DNA of 14,245 bases from an uncultured Novosphingobium sp. (lineage in GTDB: Bacteria; Pseudomonadota; Alphaproteobacteria; Sphingomonadales; Sphingomonadaceae), in contig CALLNA010000150.1 of NCBI GenBank assembly GCA_938005655.1, positions 1 to 14,245 of the forward strand. Reading direction: 5' to 3'. The stretch's first letter is position 1. Each line of letters starts with the position of its first letter. The position numbers and the translations under genes are program-made. Below the pieces are notes generated by a model. The model was not told the origin of the DNA and did no database searches. It was given only the letters and a program-made list of their open reading frames with translations. Below are positions 1-6,304 of the stretch, in pieces.

Positions 1-1
1 G

Positions 2-127
2 CTCGGCTATGCCTCGCCCAGCGCCTCCCCCCGCTGGTTCGCGGCCGAGTTCGGCCGCTCGCCGCAGGCCTGGCGGACCGGCCGGCGCGAGCGGCCGGAT
101 CGGCCCCCACCGTCGTGGATGGTGTGA
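2..127 (+). CDS. C-terminal end of an AraC-family transcriptional regulator (partial, enters from left edge)
   Basis: The frame starting at base 2 is open from the window edge to a TGA at 125-127 and gives 41 residues beginning LGYASPSASPRWFAAEFGRS. This matches the second helix-turn-helix of AraC/XylS regulators, where the recognition helix region reads roughly GYxSxSxFxRxFxxxFGxSPxxWR; the SPQAWR that follows closes the motif. A 15-20 residue arginine/proline-rich tail then runs to the stop. The effector-binding part and the first helix-turn-helix lie outside the window, so neither ligand nor target can be inferred. The reading rests on motif recognition alone and the fragment is short, but the order of conserved residues is hard to explain by chance. 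Confidence 0.8.
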   Translation, partial: LGYASPSASPRWFAAEFGRSPQAWRTGRRERPDRPPPSWMV

Positions 128-307
128 AGTCGACGGATTTTGTCGCGATCCGTAATGCGCGGTAGCGCGAACAGTGGTTGGGAGCCGCAGTCCCTGCTGC
201 GCCTGCCCCCCAAGAGCCCTTCGGCGTCGCAATCCCCCTTGAGTTCGTCGAACGGGCGCGCAGGGACACCCCCTCAGCTTGGCCTATTGCCCGCAAAAGA
301 CACTATC

Positions 308-667
308 GTGAAACGACTCAAATTCATTCTGGTCGACCAGGACCGTCCGCGCGCAGCCGCGATCTCGGAGGCCTTGGGCCGCCACGGCCGCGGCGTGACC
401 GTGGCCGAGAGCCTGGCCGATCTCGTCCACGAGCCGGCGGCGCGTTCGGTGATCCTCACCGCCGACGAGGGCGGCGCGATCCCGCGGGTGGTCGAGCGGC
501 TCAAGCAGTTCCGCGTCGGCGCCAAGGTGATCGCCTTCGCCGAAGACCCCTCGCCGCACCAGATCGTCAAGGCGCTGGCCGCCGGGGCCGCCGACTACCT
601 GCACTGGCCCTGCGACGCGGCGAGCATCGTCGCGGCGGCCCATGCCGCGACGGCGGCGAACGACTAG
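308..667 (+). CDS. Stand-alone receiver-like protein with degenerate phosphorylation site
   Basis: A 119-residue protein with the layout of a CheY-like receiver domain and no output domain. The acidic start is present (FILVDQD, residues 6-12), as are the hydrophobic strands SVIL (47-50) and KVIAF (73-77) and the helix AAGAADYL (91-98), which resembles the AGADDYL of receivers. The key residues are altered: the phospho-acceptor aspartate position at the end of strand 3 aligns with Thr51 (Asp53 is two residues later), the switch Thr/Ser aligns with Ala78, and the conserved lysine of KP is Trp100 in HWP. It is therefore probably a pseudo-receiver that works by protein contact. The GTG at 308 was chosen because the open frame upstream, from 140, does not look coding and the domain begins at once after this codon; no clear Shine-Dalgarno sequence is seen. 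It converges on queF with 9 bases between stops. Confidence 0.75.
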   Translation: MKRLKFILVDQDRPRAAAISEALGRHGRGVTVAESLADLVHEPAARSVILTADEGGAIPRVVERLKQFRVGAKVIAFAEDPSPHQIVKALAAGAADYLHWPCDAASIVAAAHAATAAND

Positions 668-676
668 GGCTTGCCC

Positions 677-1129
677 CTAGCCCCGCCCGCGATAGCTGCT
701 CACGCCCTGGTCGGGGACCCACAGTCCCTCGGGCACGGGGGCGCTCTGCCAGAACACGTCGATCGGGATGCCGCCGCGCGGATACCAGTAGCCGCCGATC
801 CGCAGCCAGCGGGGCTGCATCTCGGCGCAGAGACGCTGGCCGATCCCGACCGTGACGTCCTCGTGGAAGCCGCAATGGTTGCGGAAGGAACCGAGGAACA
901 GCTTGAGCGATTTCGATTCGACGATGGTCTCGCCCGGCGCATAGTCGATCACCAGGTGGGCGAAGTCGGGCTGGCCGGTCACGGGGCACAGCGAGGTGAA
1001 CTCCGGCGCGGCGAAGCGGACCAGGTAGAGCGTTCCGGCGCGCGGGTTGGGCACGTAGTCGAGCACCGCCTCCTCGGGCGAGGCGGGCAGGGCGCTATGG
1101 CGGCCGAGATGGAGCGGAGTGGAGGTCAT
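677..1129 (-). CDS. queF: NADPH-dependent 7-cyano-7-deazaguanine (preQ0) reductase QueF
   Basis: A cytosolic enzyme that reduces the nitrile of preQ0 to the amine of preQ1 with two NADPH, a step in making queuosine for tRNA. The 150-residue length fits the single-domain (unimodal, YkvM-like) class. Visible family marks are the nucleophile Cys48 in FTSLCPVTGQPDFA, Asp55 in the same motif, the QueF motif ESKSLK (71-76) for NADPH binding, and His89-Glu90 (FHED) for substrate binding. The frame stays open upstream for 21 codons, but the ATG at 1129 is preferred because a purine-rich GGGAGGGG lies just before it and the earlier residues are not family-like. No other queuosine gene is in the window, so it seems to be transcribed alone. 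It diverges from the proline-rich membrane protein gene across 111 bases. Confidence 0.95.
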   Translation of the reverse strand: MTSTPLHLGRHSALPASPEEAVLDYVPNPRAGTLYLVRFAAPEFTSLCPVTGQPDFAHLVIDYAPGETIVESKSLKLFLGSFRNHCGFHEDVTVGIGQRLCAEMQPRWLRIGGYWYPRGGIPIDVFWQSAPVPEGLWVPDQGVSSYRGRG

Positions 1130-1240
1130 GCCCCTCCCATGACGATATCGTGCGAAAGGCACAAGCCGGCGGGTGGCGCGCGGGCCATTCACTCGCTATT
1201 CAGCCGCCGCCGCCGAGCGGCAAGGCAAAGGCATGAGCGA

Positions 1241-2485
1241 ATGGGTCCACGGGGCAACGTGACGAAAAGGCTGGTTTTTCTTCCGGGCAGCGCGCTCGCG
1301 CTGGTTCTCGCGGTGCCGGCGCTGGCGCAGAACGCGGGCGACGTGAACAGCTTCAGCCTGCCGCCGGGCACGCCGACGCCGCCCCCGCCGGTCGTCGCGC
1401 CGCCGCCGCCGACGGTCGCCACGCCCGCGCCGGCCGCCTCGCCCTCTCCCGCGCCTTCCGCCACCTCCAGCGCGAGCCCCAAGCCCACGCCGAGCCCGCG
1501 CGCCAGCGCGACTCCCGCGCCGCGGCCGGGCGCCTCGCCCTCGCCCCACGCCACGCCGCGCCCGGCGGAGACGGCGTTTCCGGCTGCCAGCGCGACGCCG
1601 AGCCCGGCGCCGGCCGTGCCTTCTGCCGTGGTCCCGCTGCCGACCGAGACCGCCTTGCCGACCGCGACCGCCAGCGCCCCGGCGCTCGCGCCGCCGCCCG
1701 CCTCGGGCGCGCCGCTCTGGCCGTGGCTCGCCGGGGGCGCGGCGGTCGTGCTGGGCGGGGCCGCCTTCGTCCTGTCGCGCCGCCGCAAGGCTGGCGAGGC
1801 CGAGGAGGCCGAGCCCGAAGCCTACGCCGAAGTCCCCATCGCTCCGGCCGGACCCGAGCCCTCTCCCCCCGCCGCCCTGCCGCGGGAACCGGCCTCCGCG
1901 CCCGCGATCCCCGAACCCGCGCTGTCGCTGGCCGACGTGCCGCCGCCTTCCCCGCCGGCACCGGCCCCCGAGCCCGCGCCGCGCAAGGCCGCCGGGCAGA
2001 TCACGGTGACGCTCGCGGCCCGGCGGCTCAGCGCGACGCTGATGAACACGGCGCTGACCTACGAGCTGACCGTGACCAACAGCGGCGAGGAGCCGATCGG
2101 GCCGATCGCGGTCTCGGGCGACATGATCGGCGCCCATGCCTCGATCCCGCCCAAGGTCCTGCTGGAGACCACCGCCGAGGGCGAGCCGCAGCACCGCGTG
2201 CCCCGGCTCGAACCCGGCGAGAGCGCGGCGATGAGCGGGGAGCTGCGCCTGCCGCTCGCCGCGATCACCCCGATCCGCCACGGCGCGGCGACGCTGTTCG
2301 TCCCGCTCGCCCGGTTCCGGGTGCTGGTCTTCCGCGAGGGCCGTCCGCCGGTCTCGGCCAACCACGCCTTCGTGATCGGCGAGGAGCCGCAGACGCCCGG
2401 CGCGGCGCTCAAGCCGTTCAGGCTGGATCTAGGCCCGCGGCTGTATTCCGGCATCACCCAGCGCGAGCTGACCCTTCCGGCCTAG
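1241..2485 (+). CDS. Proline/alanine-rich single-pass membrane protein with C-terminal beta-rich domain, function unknown
   Basis: Not recognised as a named family. The 414 residues fall into five parts. There is an N-terminal signal-like segment (KRLVFLPGSALALVLAVPALAQ, about residues 9-30). A long Ala/Pro/Ser/Thr tract with repeated PSP and TPxP units follows, to about residue 155. One membrane helix starts at Leu159 (LWPWLAGGAAVVLGGAAFVL) and ends in RRRK near 180. A second proline/glutamate-rich linker reaches about residue 250. Last is a compact domain from Gln253 to the end, with alternating strands such as TYELTVTNSGEEPIGPIAVSG, which resembles the Ig-like repeats of surface proteins. 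ATG 1241 is taken as start; GTG 1259, nearer the hydrophobic stretch, is an alternative. If the signal is cleaved, the basic RRRK implies that the C-terminal domain faces the cytoplasm. The gene is followed by sseA after 59 bases. Confidence 0.75.
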   Translation: MGPRGNVTKRLVFLPGSALALVLAVPALAQNAGDVNSFSLPPGTPTPPPPVVAPPPPTVATPAPAASPSPAPSATSSASPKPTPSPRASATPAPRPGASPSPHATPRPAETAFPAASATPSPAPAVPSAVVPLPTETALPTATASAPALAPPPASGAPLWPWLAGGAAVVLGGAAFVLSRRRKAGEAEEAEPEAYAEVPIAPAGPEPSPPAALPREPASAPAIPEPALSLADVPPPSPPAPAPEPAPRKAAGQITVTLAARRLSATLMNTALTYELTVTNSGEEPIGPIAVSGDMIGAHASIPPKVLLETTAEGEPQHRVPRLEPGESAAMSGELRLPLAAITPIRHGAATLFVPLARFRVLVFREGRPPVSANHAFVIGEEPQTPGAALKPFRLDLGPRLYSGITQRELTLPA

Positions 2486-2511
2486 ACGGACCCCGCGGCG
2501 CTGGCTATCCG

Positions 2512-2534
2512 TTGCTGCGTTGCAGCGAAGGAGG
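2512..2534 (+). promoter_or_regulatory. Shine-Dalgarno of sseA with an adjoining small hairpin
   Basis: A strong ribosome-binding sequence, GAAGGAGG (2527-2534), precedes the sseA ATG by 10 bases and fixes that start. Directly before it, GCTGC (2514-2518) and GCAGC (2522-2526) form a short stem with a 3-base loop. It can extend by a wobble and an A-U pair into the first two bases of the ribosome-binding sequence. The stem is small and may have no function. Confidence 0.4.
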
Positions 2535-2544
2535 AGCGCGCATC

Positions 2545-3390
2545 ATGGACAGCCTGGTCACGACGGAGTGGCTCGCCGAGGAAATGGGGGCGAGCGACCT
2601 GCGCATCGTCGATGCCAGCCGCCACATGGCCGACACCGGGCGCGACGCGGCCGCGGAATACGAGGCCGCCCATATCCCCGGCGCGGTGTTCATGGACCTC
2701 GGCGAGCTGGTCGACGCGGCCGCCCCGGTCGAGAACACCCTGCCCTCCGCCGCCAAGTTCGCCAGCCGGATGCAGAGCCTCGGGCTCGGCGACGGCAGCC
2801 GCATCGTGCTCTACGACGACAGCGCGATCCACAGCGCGGCGCGCGCCTGGTACATGCTCAAGATGTTCGGCGCCCACGCCGTCGCGATCCTCGACGGCGG
2901 GATCGCCAAGTGGAAGGCCGAAGGCCGCCCGCTCGCCAGCGGCAAGGAAGTGCTGCGGCACCGCCACTTCACCGCCTGGCAGGACGACAAGGCCGTGCGC
3001 TCCAAGGCCCAGGTGCTCCGCAACCTCGGCAGCGGGGACGAGCAGGTCGTCGACGCGCGCGGCGCGCCGCGCTTCACCGGCGCCGAGGCCGAGCCGCGGC
3101 CGGGCATGGCATCGGGCCATATCCCGGGCGCGCGCAACGTGCCCTACGGCGCGCTGTTCAATCCCGACGGCACCTTCAAGGACAAGGCGGCGATCCGCGC
3201 GGCGTTCGAGGCGGCGGGCGTCGACCTCGCCCAGCCGGTCGTCACCTCCTGCGGCAGCGGGATGACCGCCTGCGTGCTCGCCTTCGGGCTGGAGCTGATC
3301 GGCAAGCACGACGTCGCGCTCTATGACGGGTCGTGGGCGGAATGGGGTGCGGACGCGGATACGCCCAAGGCGGTGGGTGAAGAGGCCTGA
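2545..3390 (+). CDS. sseA: 3-mercaptopyruvate sulfurtransferase (two-domain rhodanese)
   Basis: Transfers sulfur from 3-mercaptopyruvate to thiol or cyanide acceptors, releasing pyruvate; it acts in cysteine breakdown and persulfide supply. The 281 residues form two rhodanese domains. The N-terminal one (about 5-125) has EAAHIPGAVFMDL but no catalytic cysteine, as is normal for this structural half. The C-terminal one (about 150-275) has GHIPGARNVPY and the active loop CGSGMT with Cys236. A CGSG loop is typical of mercaptopyruvate sulfurtransferases, whereas thiosulfate-specific rhodaneses carry CRKG; the fifth loop residue is Met here, where Val is usual. ATG 2545 has an excellent ribosome-binding sequence. 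A REP-like hairpin follows the stop directly. Its place near metC and the cys operon agrees with a role in sulfur amino acid metabolism. Confidence 0.93.
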   Translation: MDSLVTTEWLAEEMGASDLRIVDASRHMADTGRDAAAEYEAAHIPGAVFMDLGELVDAAAPVENTLPSAAKFASRMQSLGLGDGSRIVLYDDSAIHSAARAWYMLKMFGAHAVAILDGGIAKWKAEGRPLASGKEVLRHRHFTAWQDDKAVRSKAQVLRNLGSGDEQVVDARGAPRFTGAEAEPRPGMASGHIPGARNVPYGALFNPDGTFKDKAAIRAAFEAAGVDLAQPVVTSCGSGMTACVLAFGLELIGKHDVALYDGSWAEWGADADTPKAVGEEA

Positions 3391-3392
3391 CC

Positions 3393-3412
3393 TTCCCGCA
3401 CGAGGGTGGGAA
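3393..3412 (+). repeat. REP-like hairpin after sseA
   Basis: TTCCCGC (3393-3399) and GTGGGAA (3406-3412) pair over 7 bases, one a G-T wobble, around a 6-base loop. The downstream bases ATCCATCTCC extend a sequence type often seen dispersed between genes of alphaproteobacteria (from general knowledge, not a search). It begins two bases after the sseA stop, so it could also stop or protect the transcript, but no T-run follows. Confidence 0.5.
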
Positions 3413-3484
3413 TCCATCTCCGGCGTCACCTCGGCACCTGCTCAAACGATGACATTTCGACGCAGCCAAAAAATGCGAGTTTGA

Positions 3485-4021
3485 ATGGACAGGCGCGTTT
3501 TGATTTCGGGGTGTTCGGGAAGCGGAAAATCGACGCTTCTCGTTGAACTCGCCTCGCGCGGCTTTTCAGTCGTTGAGGAGCCCGGACGCCGGATCGTCAA
3601 GCAGGAGCTTGAAAGTAACGGCAATGCCTTGCCCTGGATCGACATGGAGGCGTTCGCACGCCGCGCGATCGAGGTGGCGATAGAGGACTATTTGTCAGCT
3701 TCGTCCCAATCTGATTGGACGTTCTTCGATAGAGGGCTTGTCGATGCCGTTTGCGCGCTGCAACATGCAACCAGCGAGCCGATCCGGAAGGAACTGATCG
3801 CCGCCAACCGCTATCACGAGCGGGTATTCCTTACCCTGCCGTGGCCGGAAATCTACGATACCGATCCAGAGCGGCGACATGGCTTTGACAGCGCGGTTGC
3901 CGAATATGATAGGCTTACGACGCTCTTGCCGGTCATCGGCTATCAGATCGAGATATTGCCAAATGCGCCGGTCCGCGAGCGAGCGGATTTCATTTTCAAG
4001 CACCTGCCCTACTCGGATTAG
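3485..4021 (+). CDS. P-loop AAA-type ATPase / small-molecule kinase-like protein
   Basis: A 178-residue cytosolic P-loop protein whose substrate cannot be named. It has a Walker A motif GCSGSGKST (residues 9-17), the segment VVEEPGRRIV soon after, FFDRG (80-84) at the Walker B / substrate position, and a basic lid-like ERRHGF (129-134). The tail GYQIEILPNAPVRERADFI resembles the end of small nucleotide-kinase-like AAA proteins (AAA_28 type, related to the kinase domain of NadR). These marks favour a kinase for a small metabolite or nucleoside over a remodelling ATPase. The start is fixed by an in-frame TGA just before ATG 3485; the ribosome-binding sequence is poor. Base use is clearly richer in A/T than in the flanking genes, with codons such as TTT, ATA and TTG, which suggests recent gain. 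It separates sseA from metC. Confidence 0.8.
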   Translation: MDRRVLISGCSGSGKSTLLVELASRGFSVVEEPGRRIVKQELESNGNALPWIDMEAFARRAIEVAIEDYLSASSQSDWTFFDRGLVDAVCALQHATSEPIRKELIAANRYHERVFLTLPWPEIYDTDPERRHGFDSAVAEYDRLTTLLPVIGYQIEILPNAPVRERADFIFKHLPYSD

Positions 4022-4066
4022 CCTCTTCTCTTCGCGTGAGTCCAAAAACGGGCTAAGCCCTCGCCA

Positions 4067-5269
4067 ATGGGCACTTCCGACGATCCGCAATCCACCGCCA
4101 CCCGCCTCGTAACCACCGGACGGCGCGGGGCCTGGCCCGTGGTCAGTCCGCCGGTCTGGCGCGGGTCGACGCACCTTTACGAGAACACGGCCGCGCTGGC
4201 CGAAGGACCTCGGCACAACGCCGACGGCCGGTTCTTCTACGGCCGCCGCGGCGCGACGACGCAGTGGGCCCTGGCCGACGCGCTGACCGAGCTGGAGCCC
4301 GGCGCCTTCGGGACCATGCTCTACCCCTCAGGCGTCGCCGCGATCGCCGCGACGCTGCTGACCGTGCTCAAGCCCGGCGACGTCCTGGTGATGAGCGACA
4401 GCGCCTACGATCCCAGCCGGGCGCTGGGGCGCGGGATGCTGAAGGAATGGGGGATCGAGACGCGGTTCTTCCCCCCCACCGACCTCGCCGCCTGCGAGGC
4501 CGCGATCTGCGAGCGGACCCGCGCGCTGTTCCTCGAAGCCCCCGGCAGCCTGACCCTGGAGATGCAGGACGTGCCCGCCCTGGTCGCCCTGGCCAGGGCG
4601 CGCGGGCTGGTCTCGATCATCGACAACACCTGGGCCGGACCGCTCGGCTTCCAGCCCCTGAAGCACGGCGTCGACATCACGGTCATGTCGCTGACCAAGC
4701 ATGTCGGCGGCCATTCCGACGTACTGATGGGCAGCGCCGCCGCCGGCGAGGAATGGTACGGCCGCCTGCGCCGCCGCGCGCAGGACCTCGGCCAGGTCGT
4801 CTCGCCCGACGACGCGGCGCTGATGCTGCGCGGCCTCAGGACGCTGAAGGTCCGCCTCGACCAGCAGACCGCCAGCGCGCTGGAGATCGCCCGCTGGCTG
4901 GAGGCCCGCCCGGAAGTCGCCCGCGTGCTCTACCCCTGCCTGCCCGGCGCGCCCGGGCATGAACTGTGGGCGCGCGATTTCACCGGCGGCTGCGGGCTGT
5001 TCTTGGTCATCCTCAAGGGCGGCGACGCCGCGGCCCGCGCGCGGTTCGTCGACGCGCTGACCCTGTTCGGCATCGGCTATTCCTTCGGCGGGTTCGAGAG
5101 CCTGGCGATCCCGATCGACCCGCCGCGGTTCCGCGCCGTCACGCCCTGGCCGCCGGCCGACATGGACCCGGCGGACAGCTTCGCCCTGCGCCTGGCGATC
5201 GGGCTCGAGGACGCGGGCGACCTCGTCGCCGACCTCGACCGCGGCTTCGCCGCGATGCGGGCCGGATGA
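4067..5269 (+). CDS. metC: Cystathionine beta-lyase (PLP-dependent)
   Basis: Cleaves cystathionine to homocysteine, pyruvate and ammonia in methionine synthesis; a cytosolic fold-type I PLP enzyme. At 400 residues it has the full family length. Visible marks are YGRRGATTQ (58-66), which binds the cofactor phosphate of the neighbouring subunit; LYPSGVAAI in the N-terminal PLP domain; Asp186 in IDNTWAGPLGF, which contacts the pyridine nitrogen; Lys211 in SLTKHVGGHSD, the Schiff-base lysine; and the late SFGGFESLA segment typical of beta-lyases. Cystathionine gamma-synthase or gamma-lyase are less likely, because the segment SDSAYDPSRALGRGMLKEWGI follows the bacterial beta-lyase pattern. The N-terminal ATRLVTTGR supports ATG 4067, although the ribosome-binding site is weak. 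Its stop overlaps the start of the MscS gene in an ATGA. Confidence 0.92.
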   Translation: MGTSDDPQSTATRLVTTGRRGAWPVVSPPVWRGSTHLYENTAALAEGPRHNADGRFFYGRRGATTQWALADALTELEPGAFGTMLYPSGVAAIAATLLTVLKPGDVLVMSDSAYDPSRALGRGMLKEWGIETRFFPPTDLAACEAAICERTRALFLEAPGSLTLEMQDVPALVALARARGLVSIIDNTWAGPLGFQPLKHGVDITVMSLTKHVGGHSDVLMGSAAAGEEWYGRLRRRAQDLGQVVSPDDAALMLRGLRTLKVRLDQQTASALEIARWLEARPEVARVLYPCLPGAPGHELWARDFTGGCGLFLVILKGGDAAARARFVDALTLFGIGYSFGGFESLAIPIDPPRFRAVTPWPPADMDPADSFALRLAIGLEDAGDLVADLDRGFAAMRAG

Positions 5270-6174
5270 CCCTCTCCGACCACCTCGAGCGGATCGGCGC
5301 GACGCTGAGCATGATCGGCTTCGACGTCGGCAAGTACCGCGTCTCGGTCTATACCGGGCTGACCACGCTGGTGGTCATCGCCGCGATGATCGTGCTGGCG
5401 CGGGTCGGCTCGAAGGTCGCGCGGCGGTTCTTCAACCGGATCACCCGGCTCGATCCGGGGCAGCGGCTGCTGGGCGAGAAGCTGGTCTCGATCACGATCT
5501 GGATCGTCGCCTTCCTCGTCGGCATCGACCTGCTCGGAATCGACCTCACCGCGCTGGCGGTGTTCTCGGGCGCGCTCGGCCTCGCGGTCGGCTTCGGCCT
5601 GCAGAAGACCTTCGGCAACCTGATCGCCGGGATCATCCTTCTCATGGACCGCTCGATCAAGCCGGGCGACGTGATCGCGGTCAACGACGGGGTCTCCAAC
5701 ACGGTCGGCCAGGTCAAGAAGATCGGCATCCGCGCGGTCTCGGTGACGACGCGGGACAAGAAGGAATACCTGATCCCCAACGAGAACCTGATGATCAATC
5801 AGGTCGAGAACTGGTCCTATTCCAGCCGCGAGGTGCGCATCCGGGTGCCGGTGATCGTCTCGCCCGGCACCGACCTGGACCTTGCCGAAAGCCTGATGCT
5901 CCAGGCCTCGCGCGAGGCCCGGCGCGTGCTGGCGAGCCCGGCGCCGACCGCCTGGATCACCCAGTTCACCGAGCTCGGCGTCGCCTTCGAGATCCGCATC
6001 TGGATCAACGACCCCGAGGAGGGCCTCGGCAACGTCCGCTCGGACGTGCTCAAGCGCTGCTGGAAGCTGTTCCAGGAGCACGGCGTGACCCTGCCCAACG
6101 CCAACTGGCGCGAGGTCGGGCTGCGCGATCTGGAGAAGCTGCGCGAGATGATCGAGGGGCTGGAGCGGGGATAG
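5266..6174 (+). CDS. Small-conductance mechanosensitive channel, MscS family
   Basis: An inner-membrane channel of the MscS family, expected to open under membrane tension and release solutes during osmotic downshock. The 302 residues give three membrane helices (about 26-47, 73-92 and 94-128). The third is the pore helix, with the small-residue pattern SGALGLAVGFGLQKTFGNLI that lets MscS helices pack. The cytosolic beta domain follows, with the family marks DRSIKPGDVI and EYLIPNENLM near the expected positions, then an alpha/beta C-terminal part to the end. The length is close to that of E. coli MscS (286). The ATG shares bases with the metC TGA (ATGA), and no separate ribosome-binding sequence is seen, so translation is probably coupled to metC. 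What solute or signal links the channel to metC is not visible. Confidence 0.93.
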   Translation: MTLSDHLERIGATLSMIGFDVGKYRVSVYTGLTTLVVIAAMIVLARVGSKVARRFFNRITRLDPGQRLLGEKLVSITIWIVAFLVGIDLLGIDLTALAVFSGALGLAVGFGLQKTFGNLIAGIILLMDRSIKPGDVIAVNDGVSNTVGQVKKIGIRAVSVTTRDKKEYLIPNENLMINQVENWSYSSREVRIRVPVIVSPGTDLDLAESLMLQASREARRVLASPAPTAWITQFTELGVAFEIRIWINDPEEGLGNVRSDVLKRCWKLFQEHGVTLPNANWREVGLRDLEKLREMIEGLERG

Positions 6175-6194
6175 CCGACGCCCTCTCCCCGCTT

Positions 6195-6210
6195 CGTCAC
6201 CCCGGGCTTG
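6195..6210 (+). repeat. Truncated copy of the 90-bp hairpin repeat
   Basis: The 16 bases CGTCACCCCGGGCTTG are identical to the first 16 bases of the two complete repeat copies at 12057 and 13998. The match stops abruptly, and the following bases form other short inverted pairs, GGTAGG (6213-6218) with CCTACC (6243-6248). The right arm is missing, so this is a remnant. It lies in the 130-base gap between the MscS gene and cobA. Confidence 0.7.
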
Positions 6211-6304
6211 TGGGTAGGTGGAACTGCCACACCTAAAGCTCTCCTACCTCCCCGAAAACGCAATCTCGCTGGCGTCTTGCGGCGCGCGACGCCATGTGGC
6301 GGGC

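Noticed and set aside
279..306. Promoter-like TTGGCC with CACTAT 16 bases later, ahead of the receiver gene
   Set aside because: A transcript from it would start inside the gene, after the GTG at 308, and the match to consensus is weak.
140..307. Upstream extension of the receiver-like gene to ATG 140
   Set aside because: The extra 56 residues are low in structure, rich in Ser/Pro/Gly and unlike a receiver start; the domain begins directly after GTG 308.
1196..2365. Long open frames on the minus strand across the proline-rich gene
   Set aside because: They are mirror frames of a GC-rich coding region, composed mainly of Arg, Gly and Ala, without any domain.
6211..6304. SAM or cobalamin riboswitch before cobA
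   Set aside because: The short stems do not show the conserved core of any riboswitch class I know, and repeat debris explains part of them.
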